Shown here: piece after piece, positions 1-5,728 of the stretch | Layout of the letters: each line of letters starts with the position of its first letter | Position numbering within the stretch: the first letter of the stretch is position 1 | Source: Nocardioides sp. | GTDB taxonomy: Bacteria > Actinomycetota > Actinomycetes > Propionibacteriales > Nocardioidaceae | Length of the DNA stretch: 7,257 nt | Direction: 5' to 3' | Assembly: GCA_021166815.1 (NCBI GenBank) | Contig: JAJPEO010000206.1 | Coordinates: forward strand, 1 to 7,257 | The notes under the pieces: generated by a model | What the model was told of the DNA's origin: nothing | Database searches by the model: none | What the model saw: the letters and a program-made list of their open reading frames with translations, nothing else | Translations under genes and position numbers: made by a program

Positions 1-7
1 CGTGCCA

Positions 8-32
8 TAGCGATCTATCGTAGCGATATATC
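8..32. promoter_or_regulatory. AT-rich palindromic patch, candidate operator/divergent promoter
   Basis: This is a conspicuously AT-rich stretch in otherwise very GC-rich DNA. It holds the direct repeat TAGCGAT at 8-14 and 21-27, the inverted repeat TATCG-tag-CGATA at 16-28, CGAT-ct-ATCG at 11-20, and the perfect palindrome GATATATC at 25-32. On the minus strand TACGAT (22-17) fits an actinobacterial -10 (TANNNT) and lies 8 nt before an ATG at 8-6, so a leaderless divergent gene could begin here and run off the left edge; only two codons are visible, so no CDS is called. In M. tuberculosis a PadR-family regulator gene (Rv0047c) lies to the left of and opposite to ponA1. An autoregulatory PadR-type operator is therefore a reasonable guess, but only a guess. 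Confidence 0.45.
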
Positions 33-94
33 CAGCCGCCGTGTCACCCCCGGGCGCCCGTGGCGCCGATCGAGATGCTGGCGGGGCGGCGACG

Positions 95-100
95 TACTCT
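95..100 (+). promoter_or_regulatory. Putative -10 (TACTCT) for a leaderless ponA transcript
   Basis: TACTCT matches the TANNNT -10 pattern and is followed by exactly seven bases and then the GTG at 108. That is the spacing expected when transcription starts on the first base of the start codon. No convincing -35 is visible about 17 bases upstream and no Shine-Dalgarno precedes the GTG, both tolerable for leaderless actinobacterial genes. This site is the main reason for choosing the 108 start. Confidence 0.45.
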
Positions 101-107
101 TGCGCGC

Positions 108-2438
108 GTGAGTGCGAAGAAGCGCCGGGCGCCCGGCAAGCCGCAGACCCGTCGCCCCGACAAGCCGCGGCGGTCGAAGGGCCAGCGGGCGCGCAGCATC
201 CTCAAGCTGTTGACGGTCGTCGGCCTCGTCGGCGTGCTCGTCGGCGTCGGCGCCTTCGTCGTGCTGTACAAGGCGATCAGCATCCCCGAGCCCAACGCCG
301 CGTTCCAGGCCCAGACGACGTTCGTCTACTACAAGGACGGCAAGACCCAGCTCGGCACCTACTACGAGGACCAGAACCGCGAGTCGATCCCGCTCTCCGA
401 GATGCCGGAGTCGATCCAGGACGCGGTGGTCGCGGCCGAGAACCAGTCCTTCTGGACCGACAAGGGCATCGACCCCAAGGGCATCCTGCGTGCGCTGTTC
501 TCCAACGCCAGCGGTGGCCCGCGCCAGGGCGCGTCGACGATCACCCAGCAGTACGTCAAGATCCTCTACCTCAGCTCCGAGCGCACCTACAAGCGCAAGA
601 TCAAGGAAGCGGTCGTCTCGCTCAAGATCCAGCAGGAGCTGAGCAAGTCCGAGGTGCTCGAGGGCTACCTCAACACCATCTACTTCGGCCGCGGCGCGTA
701 CGGCATCCAGGCTGCGTCGAAGGCGTACTTCAACCGGCCGGCCAGCAAGCTCAACCTGCGCCAGTCCGCGGTGCTCGCGACCGTGCTCAACAACCCGACG
801 AAGTTCGACCCCGCCAACGGCAAGGAGGCGCGTGAGGACCTCAAGGTCCGCTACACCTACGTCCTCGACTCGATGGCCAAGATGGGCACCATCACCGAGG
901 CCGAGCACGACGAGGCGCTGAAGTCGCTGCCGAAGTTCCCCAAGGTCGAGGCACAGAGCCAGTTCGGTGGCCAGAAGGGCCACGTCATGGCCTTGGTCAA
1001 GAAGGAGATCCTGGCGCGCGGCATCGCCTCGGAGGAGGAGATCGACGGCGGCGGCCTGCGGATCACCACCACGCTCGACGAGCAGGTGATGACCGACATC
1101 GAGGAGAGCGTCACCGCCGTCCGTCCCGGCCTGGTGCCCTACACCGACATCAACGGCAAGCTGGTCAAGCCCAAGGACTCCGAGCTCCACGCGGCGGCCG
1201 CGACGGTCGACGTCCGGACGGGCGCGCTGCTGGGCTTCTACGGCGGGCAGGACTACCTCGAGTCCCAGATCAACTGGGCCGTCGCCGGTGGCCAGGCCGG
1301 CTCGACGTTCAAGGCCGCCGGCATCGTCGCGGGGCTGCGCGAGGGCTTCGCGCTCAAGGACACCTTCGAGGGCAACAGCCCGATCGAGGTCGAGGACGGG
1401 ACCACCTTCGAGAACCAGGGCGACACCGACTACGGCTCGGCCGTGTCGCTGACCAAGGCCACCGAGGACTCGATCAACACCGCCTTCATCGACCTCGTCG
1501 ACGCCCTGCCCAGCGGTCCGTCGAAGGTCATGAAGGCCGCCGAGGACATGGGCATCCCGGGCAACGAGGGCGAGGACTGGGGCATCCCCAACAAGTCCGT
1601 CGACATCCAGGAGAACCTCGGCGTCGTGCTCGGCTCCGGTCAGGTGAGCCCGATCAACATGGCCAACGCCTACGCCACGCTCGCCAACGGCGGCGTACGC
1701 AGCGACGTCCACATCCTGCAGAAGGTCGTCGACCGCAACGGCGAGACGCTCTACGAGGCCAAGCCGCGGCAGCGCCGCACCATCGACGAGGACGTCGCCG
1801 CCGACACCACGTACGCCCTGCAGAAGGTCGTCGAGGAGGGGTCGGGCGCGCTCGCCGGCGAGATCGACCGCCCGGTGGCCGGCAAGACCGGCACGGCCAC
1901 CAACGACAAGGGCGAGGTCACGTCGTCCTGGTTCGTCGGCACGACCCCGCAGGTCTCGACCGCGGTGATGTACGTCCGCGGCAGGGGCCGCGAGGAGCTC
2001 GACGGGCCGGTGCCGGCCAGCAGCGACGGCCGCGCCGGCTACTTCGGCGGCAACTACCCCACCAAGACGTGGGCCGCGATCATGGGCGCCGTCATGGAGG
2101 GCATGGAGGTCGAGGAGTTCCCCGAGCCGGCGTTCCTCGACGGCGAGGCCCCGGAGACCGGCCACGAGTACACGCCGCCGCCGCCGAAGCCGAAGCCGAC
2201 CAAGACCAAGACGCCGTCGCCGAAGCCGACGCCGACCGAGACGCCGACGGAGACCCCGACGGAGACGCCGACCCCGACGCCGACCGAGACGCCCACGGAG
2301 ACCCCAACCCTCCCGACGGGGTCCCCCACGCCGACCGACCCCAGTCCCACGCCGACCGACTCCCCGTCCCCGTCGCCGACACCGGGCGGCGGCGGCTCGG
2401 GCAAGGGCAACGGACGTGTCGCCCTCACCCGGGACTGA
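108..2438 (+). CDS. ponA: Class A penicillin-binding protein (GT51 glycosyltransferase + transpeptidase), PonA1-like
   Basis: This bifunctional enzyme polymerises lipid II into glycan (GT51) and crosslinks the stem peptides outside the membrane. From the GTG at 108 it has 776 residues: a basic cytoplasmic N-terminus, a membrane anchor at about 31-53, the GT51 domain, then the transpeptidase. GT51 landmarks are E111 in AAENQSF, GASTITQQ at 141-148, RKIKEA from R163, and E185 in LEGYLNTIYFG. Transpeptidase landmarks are S399-T-F-K402 (nucleophile), S455-I-N457 and K593-T-G-T596. There is no PASTA domain. After about residue 690 comes a Thr/Pro/Glu-rich tail ending in a GGGGSGKG stretch. GTG at 60 and ATG at 75 are in-frame alternative starts; 108 is preferred for its leaderless -10. 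The next gene overlaps its end by 23 bp, suggesting one operon. In GT51 motif 1 the usual Glu-Asp is Glu-Asn and the usual His is Asp118. Function is very secure, the exact start less so. Confidence 0.96.
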   Translation: MSAKKRRAPGKPQTRRPDKPRRSKGQRARSILKLLTVVGLVGVLVGVGAFVVLYKAISIPEPNAAFQAQTTFVYYKDGKTQLGTYYEDQNRESIPLSEMPESIQDAVVAAENQSFWTDKGIDPKGILRALFSNASGGPRQGASTITQQYVKILYLSSERTYKRKIKEAVVSLKIQQELSKSEVLEGYLNTIYFGRGAYGIQAASKAYFNRPASKLNLRQSAVLATVLNNPTKFDPANGKEAREDLKVRYTYVLDSMAKMGTITEAEHDEALKSLPKFPKVEAQSQFGGQKGHVMALVKKEILARGIASEEEIDGGGLRITTTLDEQVMTDIEESVTAVRPGLVPYTDINGKLVKPKDSELHAAAATVDVRTGALLGFYGGQDYLESQINWAVAGGQAGSTFKAAGIVAGLREGFALKDTFEGNSPIEVEDGTTFENQGDTDYGSAVSLTKATEDSINTAFIDLVDALPSGPSKVMKAAEDMGIPGNEGEDWGIPNKSVDIQENLGVVLGSGQVSPINMANAYATLANGGVRSDVHILQKVVDRNGETLYEAKPRQRRTIDEDVAADTTYALQKVVEEGSGALAGEIDRPVAGKTGTATNDKGEVTSSWFVGTTPQVSTAVMYVRGRGREELDGPVPASSDGRAGYFGGNYPTKTWAAIMGAVMEGMEVEEFPEPAFLDGEAPETGHEYTPPPPKPKPTKTKTPSPKPTPTETPTETPTETPTPTPTETPTETPTLPTGSPTPTDPSPTPTDSPSPSPTPGGGGSGKGNGRVALTRD
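2172..2384 (+). repeat. Low-complexity Thr/Pro(Glu) codon repeat in the PBP tail
   Basis: These bases encode PPPPKPKPTKTKT followed by runs of PTET, PTPT and SPTP. The DNA is an imperfect tandem array of ACGCCGACC and ACGGAGACC-like nonamers, which could slip and vary in length between strains. The tail is extracytoplasmic and probably disordered; PonA1-type proteins of actinobacteria often end in a proline-rich tail. A similar array occurs in the sortase-linked gene at 6455-6559. Confidence 0.85.
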
Positions 2439-3258
2439 CCCGCCCACCCGCCGCGACCCGCTGGTCGCGCTGCTGAGCGAGGTCGTCGGCGGGCCGGTCG
2501 GCCGACGGGCGCTTCGTCATCCGTGGTGGACGCCGCGGCGGGTCGCGTTGGCGACCACTGCGGCGACGTTGCTGGTCGCGCTCGGCGTCACCGCGCTGGG
2601 CTCCGGTACGCCGCCCGGTCCGGTCCGGCTGGCCCTGCTCACCGCCGCCGCGCTCGGCACCGCCTGGCTGCTCGCCTCGGCCGACACCGAGACCGACACC
2701 GACGGTGACGCTCTCGGCGGCGGCTGGGCCGCCATGGGCTGGGCAGCGGCACCGCTGCTCGTGCTCCACGCAACGGAGGGCTGGTGGGTGGTCGGCGCCG
2801 CGGCCGGGGCCCTGCTGCTCTGGGGCGTGGCCGTCGCGGGCCTGCCCGCTCGGTTCGTGGCGTCGCTCGTCACGGTCGCGGGGTGTGGCGTACTGCTGGG
2901 GCTGCCGGGGGCACCGGCCGCGGCAGCGCTGCTCGTGCTCGTCCCGGCCGCGCTCGGGGTGCGGTGGTGGCGCGACCTGCTGCTCTGGCAGCTCGGCATG
3001 GCCCTGGCGCTGCTCGTCGAGTGGTGGGCGGCAGAGGGAGTCCTCGAGCTGACGGCGGGCGGACCGGACCGCGGCGACCTCGCCGCGACCGTCGTCCGCG
3101 GTGCGGCCCTGGCCTGGCTCGGGCTCGCCGCGCTCCTGGGCCTGGCCGCCGACCTGCGCGGGCGCTGGTCAGGTGACGACGATGCGGTCGAACCCGGTCG
3201 CGGTGTAGCGGACCCGGACGGCGATCTCCTCGCCGACGGCCGGGACCCGGGCGCCTGA
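2416..3258 (+). CDS. Multi-pass membrane protein, apparently a reduced GT87/DUF2029 homologue
   Basis: It has 280 residues with about seven or eight hydrophobic segments (roughly 42-62, 70-88, 103-118, 123-142, 147-165, 166-181, 188-206, 222-246) and an acidic C-terminal tail. The N-terminus (SEVVGGPVGRR, then HPWWTPRRVALATT at 36-49) and the part from RWWRDLLLWQ (183-192) to AATVVRGAALAW (222-233) resemble my memory of the opening and closing parts of the polyprenol-phosphate-dependent GT87/DUF2029 glycosyltransferase encoded after ponA1. Those enzymes have about 400-450 residues. Here the first outer loop is only a few residues (GSGTPPG), and the NWD- and YSPQ-like signatures I would expect are absent (EGWWVV and APAAAA stand in those places). 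Glycosyl transfer is therefore doubtful. The GTG at 2416 has a weak AAGGG upstream, and the 23-bp overlap with the PBP gene suggests translational coupling. Real gene: fairly sure; homology: from memory. Confidence 0.8.
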   Translation: MSPSPGTDPPTRRDPLVALLSEVVGGPVGRRALRHPWWTPRRVALATTAATLLVALGVTALGSGTPPGPVRLALLTAAALGTAWLLASADTETDTDGDALGGGWAAMGWAAAPLLVLHATEGWWVVGAAAGALLLWGVAVAGLPARFVASLVTVAGCGVLLGLPGAPAAAALLVLVPAALGVRWWRDLLLWQLGMALALLVEWWAAEGVLELTAGGPDRGDLAATVVRGAALAWLGLAALLGLAADLRGRWSGDDDAVEPGRGVADPDGDLLADGRDPGA

Positions 3259-4251
3259 CGGCACGAACAGCATCGACGCCTGCATGTGCGGCGGCTCGGC
3301 GAACAGCCGCAGCTTGCCGTCGATCGAGAACGGGGACCGGACGAAGCCGACCGCGTCCAGGCCGCCGCGCGCGAGGGTCGCGGCGCGTGCCTTCAGCGAC
3401 TGGTCGCCGGTGGGTGCCTCGAGGCCGATGCCGTGGGCTGTCCCGCCGCTGACGACGACGATGTGGCCGTGCTTGGGCGCCGAGCGGGCGCGGTAGCCGA
3501 ACACGTCCCCCCGCTCGACCTCGTGCACGTCGAGGACGGTGGCCCGCACCTGCAGCGCCGCCCGGTCACCCAGCCACAGCTCGGTGCCGATGCGCGGGCG
3601 GAAGGTGAAGTCGGCGTACGCGCCACGCAGCCGGGCCAGCTCGTCGAGGGTGAGGTGGCTGACGAAGACCGTCCGGGTCTCCAGGCCCGACGCCACCACG
3701 TCGTTGACCAGCCGGCTCGCCTCGCCGTAGTGGGATGCGCTGTTGAGCGGCAGGTGCTGGGCGACGCCGACCGGCGGTCGCAGCCGCTCGCGCCGGATGA
3801 CGTCGGCGGACTCCTGGAGCTCGCGGCGGGTCATACCGTGGCGCCGCATCGAGGTGAGCTGCTCCAGGACGTAGCGGGCCCTGGGCTCGCGCGCCAGCAG
3901 GGCGGTGAGGTCCGCGAGGCGGCTCACGGTGTGGACGACGCGGCCGCCGAGGGCCTCGGGCACCTCCAGCGCAACGCCGAAGGGACGCCACGGCGTCAGG
4001 ACGAGGAGGTCGCCGTCGAAGCGGGAGGCCGCCTGCTCCAGCTCGGAGTAGGTGCCGACCGCGAGCAGGTCGACCGGCGACCCGGTCTCCTCGGCGTGGT
4101 CGTCGAGCCACTGGGCACGGCGGGCCAGCCGGCCGATGGTGAGGCCGTAGCCGTTGCCCTTGGCGACCGGCACGATCCCGGGGTTGGCGGACACCGTGGA
4201 CAGCAGGTGGTGGCGCCAGCGCGGCCCGTCGACGGTCAGGGTGAGGCTCAT
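3169..4251 (-). CDS. Alanine-racemase-fold PLP protein, catalytic residues altered
   Basis: The 360-residue product has a fold-type III PLP layout like alanine racemase. The PLP lysine is K31 in VPVAKGNGYG, matching the AVVKANAYGHG signature. LTSMRRHGM (132-140) matches the DTGMxRxG region, RIGTELWLG (220-228) the RPGxxLYG region, and GDVFGYRAR (248-256) begins the C-terminal barrel. The canonical IAVVPIGYADG segment, which carries the second catalytic base (Tyr265 in Geobacillus Alr), is IVVVSGGTAHG here, so T271 replaces Tyr and H273 replaces Asp. The MDQ-type motif is MQAS at 323-326. Ordinary alanine racemisation is therefore unlikely; PLP binding alone or another substrate fits better. 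The ATG shares one base with the femX stop (TGATG), so translation is probably coupled. A racemase-like gene beside femX is, as I recall, common in actinobacteria, which would point to a role in stem-peptide or bridge chemistry. That role is inference. Confidence 0.85.
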   Translation of the reverse strand: MSLTLTVDGPRWRHHLLSTVSANPGIVPVAKGNGYGLTIGRLARRAQWLDDHAEETGSPVDLLAVGTYSELEQAASRFDGDLLVLTPWRPFGVALEVPEALGGRVVHTVSRLADLTALLAREPRARYVLEQLTSMRRHGMTRRELQESADVIRRERLRPPVGVAQHLPLNSASHYGEASRLVNDVVASGLETRTVFVSHLTLDELARLRGAYADFTFRPRIGTELWLGDRAALQVRATVLDVHEVERGDVFGYRARSAPKHGHIVVVSGGTAHGIGLEAPTGDQSLKARAATLARGGLDAVGFVRSPFSIDGKLRLFAEPPHMQASMLFVPSGARVPAVGEEIAVRVRYTATGFDRIVVT

Positions 4252-5399
4252 CAGCGCCTCGCCATGTAGGCGTCGAACGCCTTGTAGAGCGCCCGGTTGA
4301 GGGGGAGGTCCCACTCGCCGGCGTACTCGACGGCCTCGCCGCCGGTGCCGACCTTGAACTGGATCAGCCCCACGTGGGAGTCGTCGGACGACAAGGTGTC
4401 GGTGATGCCGCGCAGGTCGTACACGTGGGCGCCGTGGGCCATCGCGTCGCGGATCATCTCCCACTGCACCGCGTTGGAGCCGCGGACCTCGCGCTTCTCG
4501 GTGGAGGAGGCGCCGTAGGAGTACCAGGCGTGCGTCCCGACCCGGATCGAGATCGTGCTCGCCACGAGGTCGCCCTCGTGGTGGGCCAGCCACAGCCGGA
4601 ACCGGTCGTCCTGGCCGACCGCCTCGCCGTCCGCGCTCAGCGCGTCGTGCATGGTCTGGAAGTACGACAGCGGGCGCGGGGTGAAGTGGTCGCGCTCGGC
4701 CGTGTGGGCGTACAGCGCGTGGAAGGTGGGGAGGTCCTCGCGGGTGCCGCGCGTGACCTCGACGCCGGACTTCGCCGCCTTCTTGATGTTGCGGCGCCAG
4801 AGCTGGTTCATGCCCTTGAGGACGTCGTCCTCGGTGCGCGGCTCGCCGTCGGCGTCGACCAATGGGACGTGGAAGTTGAACTGCGGCTGCCCGGCGGCGA
4901 ACCCGCCCTCGACCGACTGCAGGCGCCAGCCCGCCTCGTGCAGCTGCGCCACGACCCGGGCGCCGTGCTGCGAGCGCTCGAGCGGGGGGACGTCGCCCAG
5001 GCGGCGTACGGAGTCGTCGGCGATGCCGGCCTTGACCTGCTCGGCGCTCCAGCGCCGGGTGACCACGGGCGGGCCCATGCGGATCGCGAAGGCGCCCTGC
5101 GCCCGGAGGTGGCCGGCCATCGGCGTGAGCCAGGCGTCGAGGTCGTCGCTGGTCCAGTCGATGACGGGACCCTCGGGGAGGTAGGCGAGGTAGCGCTTCA
5201 GCTTCGGCAGCTGGCGGTAGAGGACCAGCCCCGCGCCCACCAGCTCCTCGCCGCGCCACCAGCCGATCGACTCGGGCCGCCACTCCGGCTTGACCCGGGC
5301 CCAGCCCGGTGTCTGCAGGAAGCTGGCCGACGACCGGCTGGCGATGAAGTCGCGGTGGTCGCGCTCGGAGATCGGGCGGATCGTCAGCGGGGTAGTCAC
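4251..5399 (-). CDS. femX: FemX-type (FemABX) peptidoglycan interpeptide-bridge aminoacyltransferase
   Basis: FemABX enzymes use aminoacyl-tRNA to add the bridge amino acid to lipid II on the cytoplasmic face. In LL-DAP actinobacteria the bridge is usually a single glycine; Streptomyces coelicolor FemX (SCO3904) is the best-known relative. The product has 382 residues with the tandem GNAT-like layout: an N-terminal half with FLQTPGWARVK (28-38), the family motif WRRNIKKAAKSGVEV (201-215), and a C-terminal half with WYSYGASS (292-299) and the closing GLIQFKVGTGG (344-354) then EYAGEWDLP (358-366). It is shorter than staphylococcal FemA and I see no coiled-coil arm. The GTG at 5399 is preferred over the open frame reaching 5558 because homologous-looking sequence starts at TTPLTIRPI, the extension is Arg/Pro/Gly-rich noise, and a -10 sits seven bases upstream. 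It is the first gene of a two-gene operon and diverges from the sortase module. Confidence 0.93.
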   Translation of the reverse strand: MTTPLTIRPISERDHRDFIASRSSASFLQTPGWARVKPEWRPESIGWWRGEELVGAGLVLYRQLPKLKRYLAYLPEGPVIDWTSDDLDAWLTPMAGHLRAQGAFAIRMGPPVVTRRWSAEQVKAGIADDSVRRLGDVPPLERSQHGARVVAQLHEAGWRLQSVEGGFAAGQPQFNFHVPLVDADGEPRTEDDVLKGMNQLWRRNIKKAAKSGVEVTRGTREDLPTFHALYAHTAERDHFTPRPLSYFQTMHDALSADGEAVGQDDRFRLWLAHHEGDLVASTISIRVGTHAWYSYGASSTEKREVRGSNAVQWEMIRDAMAHGAHVYDLRGITDTLSSDDSHVGLIQFKVGTGGEAVEYAGEWDLPLNRALYKAFDAYMARR

Positions 5400-5406
5400 G
5401 CGGTCG

Positions 5407-5412
5407 AGGCTA
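5407..5412 (-). promoter_or_regulatory. Putative -10 (TAGCCT) for leaderless femX
   Basis: Reading the minus strand, TAGCCT fits TANNNT and is followed by seven bases (CGACCGC) and the GTG start. That is the same geometry as in front of the penicillin-binding protein gene. No Shine-Dalgarno precedes the GTG and no clear -35 is seen. The first base of the -10 is also the outermost base of the adjoining inverted repeat. Confidence 0.5.
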
Positions 5413-5454
5413 CAAGGGGTCGGCCGAGACCCCCGTCCACGGCCGACCCCTTGT
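5412..5454. repeat. Perfect 14-bp inverted repeat, candidate operator for femX
   Basis: The arms are ACAAGGGGTCGGCC at 5412-5425 and its exact complement GGCCGACCCCTTGT at 5441-5454, separated by 15 bases. A second, nested dyad pairs GGGGTC (5416-5421) with GACCCC (5428-5433). The left arm touches the femX -10 and the element covers its -35 region, so a regulator bound here would block or assist RNA polymerase. If femX is leaderless the element is outside its transcript, so a DNA role is likelier than an RNA hairpin. There is no T-tract, which argues against an intrinsic terminator, and no gene ends nearby. Confidence 0.75.
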
Positions 5455-5591
5455 CGTGGAGTACGACGCAGGGTGGGGAGGATCGGTTGCCTGCCGAACC
5501 GGCCTTTCTCCGGCCCCGAGCCCGGAATGGGGCGGAGCGGATCCCCAGAACTAGTCATTTGTGACTACATCAGCCCACCTTTCGGGTGAGC
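5455..5591. other. Intergenic stretch with a small perfect dyad
   Basis: This is non-coding sequence between the divergent femX and the sortase module. The most notable element is TAGTCA-TTTG-TGACTA at 5552-5567, an exact 6-4-6 dyad in a locally AT-rich patch that could be an operator upstream of the + strand module. Weaker dyads are CGGTT/AACCG (5484-5488 and 5497-5501) and GCCCC/GGGGC (5513-5517 and 5529-5533), which are common by chance at this GC content. No convincing -35/-10 pair for the + strand gene was found. Confidence 0.45.
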
Positions 5592-5709
5592 CGTCCATAG
5601 CCTGCAGGCGCGCAGCCCCGTTGCAGATGGCGAAGGCCAGCCGACCTCGAGACCGCTCGGGAGGCCGGGACATCGGCTGCCGTACCAGCCACCCATCCGC
5701 GCCCTGCGG
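5592..5709 (+). ncRNA. Candidate structured 5' leader of the sortase module
   Basis: The sequence folds by eye into consecutive hairpins. The first (5592-5632) stacks CG/CG, CCAT (5595-5598)/ATGG (5627-5630), CTGCA (5602-5606)/TGCAG (5622-5626) and GGC (5607-5609)/GCC (5615-5617), with bulges at 5594, 5599-5601 and 5618-5621. The second (5638-5679) has outer CAGCCGA (5638-5644)/TCGGCTG (5673-5679) enclosing CCT+CGAG (5645-5651)/CTCG (5656-5659) and AGG (5662-5664). A third, CCGC-gccct-GCGG (5697-5709), lies ten bases before the ribosome binding site. I do not recognise a known riboswitch consensus. High GC makes chance hairpins common, so the RNA role is only a candidate. Confidence 0.4.
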
Positions 5710-5718
5710 CCGACACTC

Positions 5719-5722
5719 GGAG
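5719..5722 (+). promoter_or_regulatory. Shine-Dalgarno GGAG that fixes the 5729 start
   Basis: GGAG lies six bases before the ATG at 5729. A typical signal peptide starts at that ATG, whereas the open frame upstream to 5561 encodes nothing like a secreted or cytosolic domain. Unlike ponA and femX, this gene therefore appears to have a real leader and a ribosome binding site. Confidence 0.7.
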
Positions 5723-5728
5723 CCCATC

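Noticed and set aside
15..2447. Long minus-strand open frame opposite the PBP gene
   Set aside because: It is Arg/Leu/Gly/Val-rich with no recognisable domain and mirrors the codon bias of the clear PBP gene. Long antisense frames are expected at this GC content.
3286..4269. Plus-strand open frame opposite the racemase-like gene
   Set aside because: The minus strand encodes clear racemase-fold motifs in the same interval; this frame has no motif or ribosome binding site.
3169..5283. Racemase frame continuing through femX as a 704-residue fusion
   Set aside because: The extra N-terminal part is Arg/Pro/Gly/Ala-rich noise in the wrong frame for the recognisable FemX. The TGATG junction gives a proper start for the racemase-like protein.
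5400..5558. N-terminal extension of FemX
   Set aside because: The residues are low-quality Arg/Pro/Gly sequence, and the extension would run through the -10 and the perfect inverted repeat. The GTG at 5399 fits better.
5561..5574. CRP/GlxR-type site (TGTGA...TCA)
   Set aside because: The spacing is five bases instead of six and the right half reads TCAGC, not TCACA.
5561..5728. Earlier GTG start for the surface protein
   Set aside because: It would bury the signal peptide 56 residues in; ATG 5729 has GGAG at the right distance.
5592..5728. Known riboswitch (c-di-AMP, cobalamin, SAM, TPP, FMN, glycine, ZTP)
   Set aside because: None of the conserved core sequences I know for these classes is present; it is left as an unassigned candidate leader.
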